A stretch of 64,000 nt of DNA from Ophthalmolycus amberensis. Its lineage: Eukaryota; Chordata; Actinopteri; Perciformes; Zoarcidae. Below the pieces are notes generated by a model, which worked only from the letters and a program-made list of their open reading frames with translations, had not been told where the DNA came from and searched no databases. Positions 44,086 through 58,700 of this stretch are shown here, in pieces. Position numbers and translations under genes: made by a program. The DNA is taken from contig JAFEUB010000914.1 in NCBI GenBank assembly GCA_024529925.1, forward strand, positions 1 through 64,000, in the 5' to 3' direction. How positions within the stretch are numbered: position 1 is the stretch's first letter; every line of letters starts with the position of its first letter.

Positions 44086-45463
44086 TGCATGAAGCCGACA
44101 GTCTCTTCACGATCGAAGAGAAATCTGTTGCTGCTTCGTACAGACGATGAGTTAGCAGTCTTTCCTGCTTTGTGCTCATTCCTGTCGGTTCTTCAAAGAA
44201 TGTGCAGCGGTAAGATGTTTGTAATAACATGAAATACTGCTGATGCTTTTCAGCCAATTAAAACCGGGAGTCTGGGAAATGTATCAAATCCATGCATTCC
44301 ACATTATGTGAAGAAAGTTGAGCTGAGGGCGGCATTATCTGCTCCATCACGATATTAGCTCCATTATCTAATGGGTTTTGGATGTGACCGCACTGCTGCA
44401 CTTACAGCACGTCTGCCACAACGCTGTGTCATCAAATATCTTCCAGCATTACAGACTCAGGTGGGGGGTTGATTATTGCAAATGGAAGGAGAAATGAGGG
44501 AGAAAGGGTGGAGGAAAAGTGATCAATGTTGGCAATACTCTTTCCTCTATCATTTATTAATCTCCGTTATAAGAACGCAGATTCATTTTATCACAACAGC
44601 AAGAGGGAAAGAAGAGGTGGAGAGATACTGATGACAAAGGAGAGGAAACGGAAGAGAAATGAATGTTGGCATTCTGATGAAGACCACTTTACACACTGAA
44701 TGACGTCACAAAACACGGTGTGTGTGTGTGTGTGTGTGTGTGCAGCTCGGGAGCCAGAAAAAGATTTTGGCATTGTATGTTTCTACAAACCACGGATACG
44801 AACAATGTTTTTTTCTTTATTTTTTTTTTGTGGACGTTTTTGCATTCATGTCGAGCAAGTGACGTCGTATGTGGAGTGACAGTTATTGACTTTCAGCCAG
44901 GAGGCCGATGTTTATTTCTTGTGTGAAATCAAAAGTAAATGTTGAGTTTACGCTTGTTGAGTAACGTTGTTAAACATTTTACTTGACATTACGCAAGAAA
45001 GTTTACGAAGGGCAGTTGTTAATTATTCATGCTAGTTATGTTGGTAGGCTAGTTACGCTACCATGTTATGTTCGGTTGTTCTGTTACGTTACTTTGATAC
45101 CTTACGGTGTTACTTTACACGGTTACATTACTTTGTCACGTTACTTTGTCACGTTGTTATTTTACGATGTTACGGTTGTTTTATTACATTGTTGCGTTTT
45201 TATTTTCATACAATGATGTTTTTTTTCAAACCTTAACCAAGTACTTTTGTTGCCCAAACCTAACCAATTGTTTCACAAAGTTAACCACGTGTCATTGTGC
45301 GTTTTAGCAAGCGTGATATGAGGCTGATGTGAAACATCGTTATTAAATGTATATTTGATTCCCAAACTCGCATCCGGTGTTCTGGCGACTGAGAAGTTGG
45401 AAAATCCTGCAAAACCCTGGATGAAGTCGAACAATGCACCGCTCTGCTCGACAACCATTCATT
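44086..45463. other. Intergenic, no gene seen
   Basis: A (GT)n run lies at 44,718-44,742. A loose tandem repeat of GTTACTTTGTCAC-like words is at about 45,080-45,180. A fragment CCCAAACCTAACCAATTG is near 45,254. No exon is recognised. Confidence 0.45.
44718..44742. repeat. (GT)n microsatellite
   Basis: This is a 25-base GT run. Confidence 0.97.
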
Positions 45464-45870
45464 GGATTCCAATGAAGTCTGTGCTGATACTCGTGACCCC
45501 CAGAGGATGGATTGTAATTACTTTGGCGATCCCCTGACCTTTCATCTAGAGCCGCCAAAAGGTCAAAATTATCACCTGTGAAACATCATAAGATCATAAT
45601 TTTTGCGGCAAAAAATGGTTAAGCCTAATGACTTTGGTTATTCCCTGATCGTCCCTCATCCTTTATCCATCCAGTACTTTGGTTCATGACCAAATACCTG
45701 CAAGACTAATGACATTCCCATCAGCTCAGCATGCACTGTGTAATTAGTGCTAATAGCTAATGTTAACATGCTAAACCAAGATGGTGAACATGGTAAATAT
45801 GCTGAACATCAGCAAGTACAGCCTCACAGAGCCGTTAGCGTGGCTGTGGACTCTTGGTCTTTCAGTACAG
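45464..45870 (+). repeat. Teleost dispersed repeat (CCTGCAAGACTAATGACATT type)
   Basis: The ordered phrases TTACTTTGGCGATCCCCTGA, AGGTCAAAATTATCACCTG, GACCAAATACCTGC, AATGACATTCCCATCAG, TGCTAATAGCTAATGTTAAC, AAGATGGTGAACATGGTAAA and CAGCCTCACAGAGCCGTTAG match a well-known ORF-less teleost repeat. Homology may begin upstream, near 45,420. Its class is unknown to me. Confidence 0.8.
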
Positions 45871-45900
45871 ATAATTGCTACCTAGCACCTTCAAAGACTT

Positions 45901-45930
45901 TGTGTGTGCGTGTGTGTGTGTGTGTGTGTG
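45901..45930. repeat. (GT)n microsatellite
   Basis: This is a 30-base GT run with one GC interruption near 45,909. Confidence 0.95.
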
Positions 45931-46129
45931 CCTCTTAGGGATTGCCTAATTATTAAAAGAAGCCAACAGTAACTGCTGCACTGAGACAGGATGCAAACCC
46001 TGGTCCCTGGCATCTCAGCAGAGCATGAAGCTTATTTTTACAAAACATAAAACGAGTCACGTGACTAAACACTGACTTGACCAAATATGTCAGCATTGAC
46101 TTTTAGGCTTTCGGGCCACTGACCAAGCT

Positions 46130-46390
46130 GTGGTGTTTATACTCGATGTGCCGTTCGCTGCATTATTCTCCTAAACGCCGGAGTGCGTACGAACAAAACC
46201 TGTGAAGAATGAAAAAGACGAGTGTAACTCATAGATATGCCCACAGACTGAAGGTGTAGCCGGCAAAACGCCATAAACGGACCTCCACAATGACGAGGAG
46301 GGAGTGTAATTATCTGTAAAGTCATATCTCATATTCATGGACTACTTCATTGTCTTTGTACAAGTCCTGTACAAAAAGAAGTCAAGTATT
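46130..46390 (+). repeat. Dispersed repeat R2, copy 2
   Basis: It is homologous to 3,350-3,660: TTTATACTCGATGTGCCG, GCATTATTCTCCTAAACG, AACTCATAGATATGCCCAC, GCCATAAACG and TCATATCTCATATTCATGG in the same order. It lies about 400 bp before the start of the large satellite. Confidence 0.6.
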
Positions 46391-46774
46391 AAAAGCATTA
46401 TGAAGAAACCAAAGTGAAATATTCTGTAAATAATTTGATTATTGGGAATGTTGCCAATGCCCCAACCGGACTCTCCACCGAGCTACTGTGAGGGCCATGG
46501 AGGAGGAGCGATGGACAGGAAGACGAGGACATGTTGGGAAGATTGCTGGCAATTGATGCAACGCTCCATTGCAGGCTGGAAGTTTTGCAATTGCATTACA
46601 AATGTATCCGCCGCATCACGGAGGTCCACCAGAGAGCAAGCTGCTCAGAAATAATAACGCATAAAGACGGCCTAGAGAGGTGGGAGATCTGTCGGGCTTA
46701 TTCCCGTCTGTATCCGGGCGACGGCGCTGCTTCATGAAAACTCTTCAAGAAGTACGACCCCGAGCCTTCCACTC
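46391..46774. other. Unique sequence between R2 and the satellite
   Basis: This G+C-richer stretch has open frames (46,442-46,737) containing short Arg-rich peptides but no recognisable domain. It ends directly at the first satellite unit, with no transition. Confidence 0.45.
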
Positions 46775-49700
46775 TGCACTTAATGTATTCATATTAGTTT
46801 GTTGCACTTATTGTATTCATATTAGTTTGTTGCACTTAATGTATTCATATTAGTTTGTTGCACTTATTGTATTCATATTAGTTTGTTGCACTTAATGTAT
46901 TCATATTAGTTTGTTGCACTTAATGTATTCATATTAGTTTGTTGCACTGAATGTATTCATATTAGTTTGTTGCACTTATTGTATTCATATTAGTTTGTTG
47001 CATTTAATGCATTTATATTAGTTTGTTGCACTGAATGTATTCATATTAGTTTGTTGCATTTCATGCATTTATATTAGTTTGTTGCACTTATTGTATTCAT
47101 ATTAGTTTGTTGCACTGAATGTATTCATATTAGTTTGTTGCACTTATTGTATTCATATTAGTTTGTTGCATTTAATGCATTTATATTAGTTTGTTGCACT
47201 TATTGTATTCATATTAGTTTGTTGCACTTATTGTATTCATATTAGTTTGTTGCATTTAATGCATTTATATTAGTTTGTTGCATTTATTGTATTCATATTA
47301 GTTTGTTGCATTTCATGCATTTATATTAGTTTGTTGCACTTATTGTATTCATATTAGTTTGTTGCACTGAATGTATTCATATTAGTTTGTTGCACTTAAT
47401 GCATTTATATTAGTTTGTTGCACTTAATTGTATTCATATTAGTTTGTTGCACTTAATGTATTCATATTAGTTTGTTGCACTGAATGTATTCATATTAGTT
47501 TGTTGCACTTAATGTATTCATATTAGTTTGTTGCACTTATGTATTCATATTAGTTTGTTGCACTGAATGTATTCATATTAGTTTGTTGCACTTAATGTAT
47601 TCATATTAGTTTGTTGCACTGAATGTATTCATATTAGTTTGTTGCACTGAATGTATTCATAGTTAGTTTGTTGCACTTAATGTATTCATATTAGTTTGTT
47701 GCACTGAATGTATTCATATTAGTTTGTTGCACTGAATGTATTCATATTAGTTTGTTGCACTGAATGTATTCATATTAGTTTGTTGCACTTAATGTATTCA
47801 TATTAGTTTGTTGCACTGAATGTATTCATATTAGTTTGTTGCACTGAATGTATTCATATTAGTTTGTTGCACTTAATGTATTCATATTAGTTTGTTGCAC
47901 TGAATGTATTCATATTAGTTTGTTGCACTTAATGTATTCATATTAGTTTGTTGCACTTAATGTATTCATATTAGTTTGTTGCACTGAATGTATTCATATT
48001 AGTTTGTTGCACTTATTGTATTCATATTAGTTTGTTGCACTGAATGTATTCATATTAGTTTGTTGCACTTATTGTATTCATATTAGTTTGTTGCACTGAA
48101 TGTATTCATATTAGTTTGTTGCACTTAATGTATTCATATTAGTTTGTTGCACTTATTGTATTCATATTAGTTTGTTGCACTTATTGTATTCATATTAGTT
48201 TGTTGCACTTATTGTATTCATATTAGTTTGTTGCACTGAATGTATTCATATTAGTTTGTTGCACTTAATGTATTCATATTAGTTTGTTGCACTGAATGTA
48301 TTCATATTAGTTTGTTGCACTTAATGTATTCATATTAGTTTGTTGCACTTATTGTATTCATATTAGTTTGTTGCACTTAATGTATTCATATTAGTTTGTT
48401 GCACTGAATGTATTCATATTAGTTTGTTGCACTGAATGTATTCATATTAGTTTGTTGCACTTAATGTATTCATATTAGTTTGTTGCACTTATTGTATTCA
48501 TATTAGTTTGTTGCACTTAATGTATTCATATTAGTTTGTTGCACTTATTGTATTCATATTAGTTTGTTGCACTTATTGTATTCATATTAGTTTGTTGCAT
48601 TTAATGTATTCATATTAGTTTGTTGCACTTAATGTATTCATATTAGTTTGTTGCACTTAATGTATTCATATTAGTTTGTTGCATTTAATGTATTCATATT
48701 AGTTTGTTGCACTTAATGTATTCATATTAGTTTGTTGCACTTATTGTATTCATATTAGTTTGTTGCATTTAATGTATTCATATTAGTTTGTTGCACTTAT
48801 TGTATTCATATTAGTTTGTTGCACTTATTGTATTCATATTAGTTTGTTGCACTGAATGTATTCATATTAGTTTGTTGCACTTATTGTATTCATATTAGTT
48901 TGTTGCACTGAATGTATTCATATTAGTTTGTTGCACTGAATGTATTCATATTAGTTTGTTGCACTTATTGTATTCATATTAGTTTGTTGCACTTAATGTA
49001 TTCATATTAGTTTGTTGCACTTAATGTATTTATATTAATTTGTTGCACTGAATGTATTCATATTAGTTTGTTGCACTGAATGTATTCATATTAGTTTGTT
49101 GCACTTATTGTATTCATATTAGTTTGTTGCACTTAATGTATTCATATTAGTTTGTTGCACTTAATGTATTTATATTAATTTGTTGCACTGAATGTATTCA
49201 TATTAGTTTGTTGCACTGAATGTATTCATATTAGTTTGTTGCACTTAATGTATTCATATTAGTTTGTTGCACTGAATGTATTCATATTAGTTTGTTGCAC
49301 TTAATGTATTCATATTAGTTTGTTGCACTTAATGTATTCATATTAGTTTGTTGCACTTATTGTATTCATATTAGTTTGTTGCACTTATTGTATTCATATT
49401 AGTTTGTTGCACTGAATGTATTCATATTAGTTTGTTGCATTTAATGCATTTATATTAGTTTGTTGCACTTATTGTATTCATATTAGTTTGTTGCACTGAA
49501 TGTATTCATATTAGTTTGTTGCACTTATTGTATTCATATTAGTTTGTTGCACTTATTGTATTCATATTAGTTTGTTGCATTTAATGCATTTATATTAGTT
49601 TGTTGCACTTATTGTATTCATATTAGTTTGTTGCACTGAATGTATTCATATTAGTTTGTTGCACTTATTGTATTCATATTAGTTTGTTGCACTTAATGTA

Positions 49701-52700
49701 TTCATATTAGTTTGTTGCACTTAATGTATTTATATTAATTTGTTGCACTGAATGTATTCATATTAGTTTGTTGCACTGAATGTATTCATATTAGTTTGTT
49801 GCACTTATTGTATTCATATTAGTTTGTTGCACTTAATGTATTCATATTAGTTTGTTGCACTTAATGTATTTATATTAATTTGTTGCACTGAATGTATTCA
49901 TATTAGTTTGTTGCACTGAATGTATTCATATTAGTTTGTTGCACTTAATGTATTCATATTAGTTTGTTGCACTTAATGTATTCATATTAGTTTGTTGCAC
50001 TGAATGTATTCATATTAGTTTGTTGCACTTAATGTATTCATATTAGTTTGTTGCACTTAATGTATTCATATTAGTTTGTTGCACTTAATGTATTCATATT
50101 AGTTTGTTGCACTTAATGTATTCATATTAGTTTGTTGCACTTAATGTATTCATATTAGTTTGTTGCACTTAATGTATTCATATTAGTTTGTTGCACTTAT
50201 TGTATTCATATTAGTTTGTTGCACTTATTGTATTCATATTAGTTTGTTGCACTTAATGTATTCATATTAGTTTGTTGCACTGAATGTATTCATATTAGTT
50301 TGTTGCACTTAATGTATTCATATTAGTTTGTTGCACTGAATGTATTCATATTAGTTTGTTGCACTGAATGTATTCATATTAGTTTGTTGCACTTATTGTA
50401 TTCATATTAGTTTGTTGCACTTAATGTATTCATATTAGTTTGTTGCACTGAATGTATTCATATTAGTTTGTTGCACTTAATGTATTCATATTAGTTTGTT
50501 GCACTTAATGTATTCATATTAGTTTGTTGCACTTAATGTATTCATATTAGTTTGTTGCACTTAATGTATTCATATTAGTTTGTTGCACTTAATGTATTCA
50601 TATTAGTTTGTTGCACTGAATGTATTCATATTAGTTTGTTGCACTTAATGTATTCATATTAGTTTGTTGCACTTATTGTATTCATATTAGTTTGTTGCAC
50701 TTAATGTATTCATATTAGTTTGTTGCACTTAATGTATTCATATTAGTTTGTTGCACTTAATGTATTCATATTAGTTTGTTGCACTTAATGTATTCATATT
50801 AGTTTGTTGCACTTAATTGTATTCATATTAGTTTGTTGCACTTAATGTATTCATATTAGTTTGTTGCACTTAATGTATTCATATTAGTTTGTTGCACTTA
50901 ATGTATTCATATTAGTTTGTTGCACTTAATGTATTCATATTAGTTTGTTGCACTTAATGTATTCATATTAGTTTGTTGCACTTAATGTATTCATATTAGT
51001 TTGTTGCACTTAATGTATTCATATTAGTTTGTTGCACTTAATGTATTCATATTAGTTTGTTGCACTTATTGTATTCATATTAGTTTGTTGCACTTAATGT
51101 ATTCATATTAGTTTGTTGCACTTATTGTATTCATATTAGTTTGTTGCACTTAATGTATTCATATTAGTTTGTTGCACTTAATGTATTCATATTAGTTTGT
51201 TGCACTGAATGTATTCATATTAGTTTGTTGCACTGAATGTATTCATATTAGTTTGTTGCACTGAATGTATTCATATTAGTTTGTTGCACTTATTGTATTC
51301 ATATTAGTTTGTTGCACTTATTGTATTCATATTAGTTTGTTGCACTTATTGTATTCATATTAGTTTGTTGCACTTATTGTATTCATATTAGTTTGTTGCA
51401 CTTATTGTATTCATATTAGTTTGTTGCATTTAATGTATTCATATTAGTTTGTTGCACTGAATGTATTCATATTAGTTTGTTGCACTTATTGTATTCATAT
51501 TAGTTTGTTGCACTTAATGTATTCATATTAGTTTGTTGCACTTAATGTATTCATATTAGTTTGTTGCACTTATTGTATTCATATTAGTTTGTTGCACTTA
51601 TTGTATTCATATTAGTTTGTTGCACTTATTGTATTCATATTAGTTTGTTGCACTTATTGTATTCATATTAGTTTGTTGCACTTATTGTATTCATATTAGT
51701 TTGTTGCACTTAATGTATTCATATTAGTTTGTTGCACTTAATGTATTCATATTAGTTTGTTGCACTTAATGTATTCATATTAGTTTGTTGCACTTATTGT
51801 ATTCATATTAGTTTGTTGCACTTAATGTATTCATATTAGTTTGTTGCACTTAATGTATTCATATTAGTTTGTTGCACTTATTGTATTCATATTAGTTTGT
51901 TGCACTTAATGTATTCATATTAGTTTGTTGCACTTATTGTATTCATATTAGTTTGTTGCACTTATTGTATTCATATTAGTTTGTTGCATTTAATGTATTC
52001 ATATTAGTTTGTTGCACTTAATGTATTCATATTAGTTTGTTGCACTTAATGTATTCATATTAGTTTGTTGCATTTAATGTATTCATATTAGTTTGTTGCA
52101 CTTAATGTATTCATATTAGTTTGTTGCACTTATTGTATTCATATTAGTTTGTTGCATTTAATGTATTCATATTAGTTTGTTGCACTTATTGTATTCATAT
52201 TAGTTTGTTGCACTTATTGTATTCATATTAGTTTGTTGCACTTATTGTATTCATATTAGTTTGTTGCACTGAATGTATTCATATTAGTTTGTTGCACTTA
52301 TTGTATTCATATTAGTTTGTTGCACTTAATGTATTCATATTAGTTTGTTGCACTTAATGTATTTATATTAATTTGTTGCACTGAATGTATTCATATTAGT
52401 TTGTTGCACTGAATGTATTCATATTAGTTTGTTGCACTTATTGTATTCATATTAGTTTGTTGCACTTAATGTATTCATATTAGTTTGTTGCACTTAATGT
52501 ATTTATATTAATTTGTTGCACTGAATGTATTCATATTAGTTTGTTGCACTGAATGTATTCATATTAGTTTGTTGCACTTAATGTATTCATATTAGTTTGT
52601 TGCACTGAATGTATTCATATTAGTTTGTTGCACTTAATGTATTCATATTAGTTTGTTGCACTTAATGTATTCATATTAGTTTGTTGCACTTATTGTATTC

Positions 52701-55700
52701 ATATTAGTTTGTTGCACTTATTGTATTCATATTAGTTTGTTGCACTGAATGTATTCATATTAGTTTGTTGCACTTAATGTATTCATATTAGTTTGTTGCA
52801 CTTATTGTATTCATATTAGTTTGTTGCACTTATTGTATTCATATTAGTTTGTTGCACTTATTGTATTCATATTAGTTTGTTGCACTGAATGTATTCATAT
52901 TAGTTTGTTGCACTTAATGTATTCATATTAGTTTGTTGCACTGAATGTATTCATATTAGTTTGTTGCACTGAATGTATTCATATTAGTTTGTTGCACTTA
53001 ATGTATTCATATTAGTTTGTTGCACTTATTGTATTCATATTAGTTTGTTGCACTTAATGTATTCATATTAGTTTGTTGCACTGAATGTATTCATATTAGT
53101 TTGTTGCACTGAATGTATTCATATTAGTTTGTTGCACTTAATGTATTCATATTAGTTTGTTGCACTTATTGTATTCATATTAGTTTGTTGCACTTAATGT
53201 ATTCATATTAGTTTGTTGCACTTATTGTATTCATATTAGTTTGTTGCACTTATTGTATTCATATTAGTTTGTTGCATTTAATGTATTCATATTAGTTTGT
53301 TGCACTTAATGTATTCATATTAGTTTGTTGCACTTAATGTATTCATATTAGTTTGTTGCATTTAATGTATTCATATTAGTTTGTTGCACTTAATGTATTC
53401 ATATTAGTTTGTTGCACTTATTGTATTCATATTAGTTTGTTGCATTTAATGTATTCATATTAGTTTGTTGCACTTATTGTATTCATATTAGTTTGTTGCA
53501 CTTAATGTATTCATATTAGTTTGTTGCACTTAATGTATTCATATTAGTTTGTTGCACTTAATGTATTCATATTAGTTTGTTGCACTGAATGTATTCATAT
53601 TAGTTTGTTGCACTGAATGTATTCATATTAGTTTGTTGCACTGAATGTATTCATATTAGTTTGTTGCACTTATTGTATTCATATTAGTTTGTTGCACTTA
53701 TTGTATTCATATTAGTTTGTTGCACTTATTGTATTCATATTAGTTTGTTGCACTTATTGTATTCATATTAGTTTGTTGCACTTATTGTATTCATATTAGT
53801 TTGTTGCACTTAATGTATTCATATTAGTTTGTTGCACTGAATGTATTCATATTAGTTTGTTGCACTTATTGTATTCATATTAGTTTGTTGCACTTAATGT
53901 ATTCATATTAGTTTGTTGCACTTAATGTATTCATATTAGTTTGTTGCACTTATTGTATTCATATTAGTTTGTTGCACTTATTGTATTCATATTAGTTTGT
54001 TGCACTTATTGTATTCATATTAGTTTGTTGCACTTATTGTATTCATATTAGTTTGTTGCACTTATTGTATTCATATTAGTTTGTTGCACTTAATGTATTC
54101 ATATTAGTTTGTTGCACTTAATGTATTCATATTAGTTTGTTGCACTTAATGTATTCATATTAGTTTGTTGCACTTATTGTATTCATATTAGTTTGTTGCA
54201 CTTAATGTATTCATATTAGTTTGTTGCACTTATTGTATTCATATTAGTTTGTTGCACTTATTGTATTCATATTAGTTTGTTGCACTTATTGTATTCATAT
54301 TAGTTTGTTGCACTTAATGTATTCATATTAGTTTGTTGCACTTAATGTATTCATATTAGTTTGTTGCACTTATTGTATTCATATTAGTTTGTTGCACTTA
54401 TTGTATTCATATTAGTTTGTTGCACTTATTGTATTCATATTAGTTTGTTGCATCTAATGCATTTATATTAGTTTGTTGCACTTATTGTATTCATATTAGT
54501 TTGTTGCACTTAATGTATTCATATTAGTTTGTTGCACTTAATGTATTCATATTAGTTTGTTGCACTTATTGTATTCATATTAGTTTGTTGCATTTAATGT
54601 ATTCATATTAGTTTGTTGCACTTATTGTATTCATATTAGTTTGTTGCACTTATTGTATTCATATTAGTTTGTTGCACTTATTGTATTCATATTAGTTTGT
54701 TGCACTGAATGTATTCATATTAGTTTGTTGCACTTATTGTATTCATATTAGTTTGTTGCACTTAATGTATTCATATTAGTTTGTTGCACTTAATGTATTT
54801 ATATTAATTTGTTGCACTGAATGTATTCATATTAGTTTGTTGCACTGAATGTATTCATATTAGTTTGTTGCACTTATTGTATTCATATTAGTTTGTTGCA
54901 CTTAATGTATTCATATTAGTTTGTTGCACTTAATGTATTTATATTAATTTGTTGCACTGAATGTATTCATATTAGTTTGTTGCACTGAATGTATTCATAT
55001 TAGTTTGTTGCACTTAATGTATTCATATTAGTTTGTTGCACTGAATGTATTCATATTAGTTTGTTGCACTTAATGTATTCATATTAGTTTGTTGCACTTA
55101 ATGTATTCATATTAGTTTGTTGCACTTATTGTATTCATATTAGTTTGTTGCACTTATTGTATTCATATTAGTTTGTTGCACTGAATGTATTCATATTAGT
55201 TTGTTGCACTTAATGTATTCATATTAGTTTGTTGCACTTATTGTATTCATATTAGTTTGTTGCACTTATTGTATTCATATTAGTTTGTTGCACTTATTGT
55301 ATTCATATTAGTTTGTTGCACTGAATGTATTCATATTAGTTTGTTGCACTTAATGTATTCATATTAGTTTGTTGCACTGAATGTATTCATATTAGTTTGT
55401 TGCACTTAATGTATTCATATTAGTTTGTTGCACTTATTGTATTCATATTAGTTTGTTGCACTTAATGTATTCATATTAGTTTGTTGCACTGAATGTATTC
55501 ATATTAGTTTGTTGCACTGAATGTATTCATATTAGTTTGTTGCACTTAATGTATTCATATTAGTTTGTTGCACTTATTGTATTCATATTAGTTTGTTGCA
55601 CTTAATGTATTCATATTAGTTTGTTGCACTTATTGTATTCATATTAGTTTGTTGCACTTATTGTATTCATATTAGTTTGTTGCATTTAATGTATTCATAT

Positions 55701-58700
55701 TAGTTTGTTGCACTTAATGTATTCATATTAGTTTGTTGCACTTAATGTATTCATATTAGTTTGTTGCATTTAATGTATTCATATTAGTTTGTTGCACTTA
55801 ATGTATTCATATTAGTTTGTTGCACTTATTGTATTCATATTAGTTTGTTGCATTTAATGTATTCATATTAGTTTGTTGCACTTATTGTATTCATATTAGT
55901 TTGTTGCACTTAATGTATTCATATTAGTTTGTTGCACTTAATGTATTTATATTAATTTGTTGCACTGAATGTATTCATATTAGTTTGTTGCACTGAATGT
56001 ATTCATATTAATTTGTTGCACTGAATGTATTCATATTAGTTTGTTGCACTTATTGTATTCATATTAGTTTGTTGCACTTATTGTATTCATATTAGTTTGT
56101 TGCACTTATTGTATTCATATTAGTTTGTTGCACTTATTGTATTCATATTAGTTTGTTGCACTTATTGTATTCATATTAGTTTGTTGCATTTAATGTATTC
56201 ATATTAGTTTGTTGCACTGAATGTATTCATATTAGTTTGTTGCACTTATTGTATTCATATTAGTTTGTTGCATTTAATGTATTCATATTAGTTTGTTGCA
56301 CTTAATGTATTCATATTAGTTTGTTGCACTTATTGTATTCATATTAGTTTGTTGCACTTATTGTATTCATATTAGTTTGTTGCACTTATTGTATTCATAT
56401 TAGTTTGTTGCACTTATTGTATTCATATTAGTTTGTTGCACTTATTGTATTCATATTAGTTTGTTGCACTTAATGTATTCATATTAGTTTGTTGCACTTA
56501 ATGTATTCATATTAGTTTGTTGCACTTAATGTATTCATATTAGTTTGTTGCACTTATTGTATTCATATTAGTTTGTTGCACTTAATGTATTCATATTAGT
56601 TTGTTGCACTTATTGTATTCATATTAGTTTGTTGCACTTATTGTATTCATATTAGTTTGTTGCACTTATTGTATTCATATTAGTTTGTTGCACTTATTGT
56701 ATTCATATTAGTTTGTTGCACTTAATGTATTCATATTAGTTTGTTGCACTTATTGTATTCATATTAGTTTGTTGCACTTATTGTATTCATATTAGTTTGT
56801 TGCACTTATTGTATTCATATTAGTTTGTTGCATCTAATGCATTTATATTAGTTTGTTGCACTTATTGTATTCATATTAGTTTGTTGCACTTAATGTATTC
56901 ATATTAGTTTGTTGCACTTAATGTATTCATATTAGTTTGTTGCACTTAATGTATTCATATTAGTTTGTTGCACTTATTGTATTCATATTAGTTTGTTGCA
57001 CTTAATGTATTCATATTAGTTTGTTGCACTTATTGTATTCATATTAGTTTGTTGCACTTAATGTATTCATATTAGTTTGTTGCACTTAATGTATTCATAT
57101 TAGTTTGTTGCACTTATTGTATTCATATTAGTTTGTTGCACTTATTGTATTCATATTAGTTTGTTGCACTTATTGTATTCATATTAGTTTGTTGCACTTA
57201 TTGTATTCATATTAGTTTGTTGCACTTATTGTATTCATATTAGTTTGTTGCACTGAATGTATTCATATTAATTTGTTGCACTGAATGTATTCATATTAGT
57301 TTGTTGCACTTATTGTATTCATATTAGTTTGTTGCACTTATTGTATTCATATTAGTTTGTTGCACTTATTGTATTCATATTAGTTTGTTGCACTTATTGT
57401 ATTCATATTAGTTTGTTGCACTTATTGTATTCATATTAGTTTGTTGCACTTATTGTATTCATATTAGTTTGTTGCACTTATTGTATTCATATTAGTTTGT
57501 TGCATTTAATGCATTTATATTAGTTTGTTGCACTTATTGTATTCATATTAGTTTGTTGCACTTATTGTATTCATATTAGTTTGTTGCACTTATTGTATTC
57601 ATATTAGTTTGTTGCACTTATTGTATTCATATTAGTTTGTTGCATTTAATGTATTCATATTAGTTTGTTGCACTGAATGTATTCATATTAGTTTGTTGCA
57701 CTTATTGTATTCATATTAGTTTGTTGCACTTATTGTATTCATATTAGTTTGTTGCATTTAATGTATTCATATTAGTTTGTTGCACTTAATGTATTCATAT
57801 TAGTTTGTTGCACTTATTGTATTCATATTAGTTTGTTGCACTTATTGTATTCATATTAGTTTGTTGCACTTATTGTATTCATATTAGTTTGTTGCACTTA
57901 TTGTATTCATATTAGTTTGTTGCACTTATTGTATTCATATTAGTTTGTTGCACTTAATGTATTCATATTAGTTTGTTGCACTTAATGTATTCATATTAGT
58001 TTGTTGCACTTATTGTATTCATATTAGTTTGTTGCATTTAATGTATTCATATTAGTTTGTTGCACTTATTGTATTCATATTAGTTTGTTGCACTTATTGT
58101 ATTCATATTAGTTTGTTGCACTTATTGTATTCATATTAGTTTGTTGCACTGAATGTATTCATATTAGTTTGTTGCACTTATTGTATTCATATTAGTTTGT
58201 TGCACTTAATGTATTCATATTAGTTTGTTGCACTTAATGTATTTATATTAATTTGTTGCACTGAATGTATTCATATTAGTTTGTTGCACTGAATGTATTC
58301 ATATTAGTTTGTTGCACTTATTGTATTCATATTAGTTTGTTGCACTTAATGTATTCATATTAGTTTGTTGCACTTAATGTATTTATATTAATTTGTTGCA
58401 CTGAATGTATTCATATTAGTTTGTTGCACTGAATGTATTCATATTAGTTTGTTGCACTTAATGTATTCATATTAGTTTGTTGCACTGAATGTATTCATAT
58501 TAGTTTGTTGCACTTAATGTATTCATATTAGTTTGTTGCACTTAATGTATTCATATTAGTTTGTTGCACTTATTGTATTCATATTAGTTTGTTGCACTTA
58601 TTGTATTCATATTAGTTTGTTGCACTGAATGTATTCATATTAGTTTGTTGCACTTAATGTATTCATATTAGTTTGTTGCACTTATTGTATTCATATTAGT

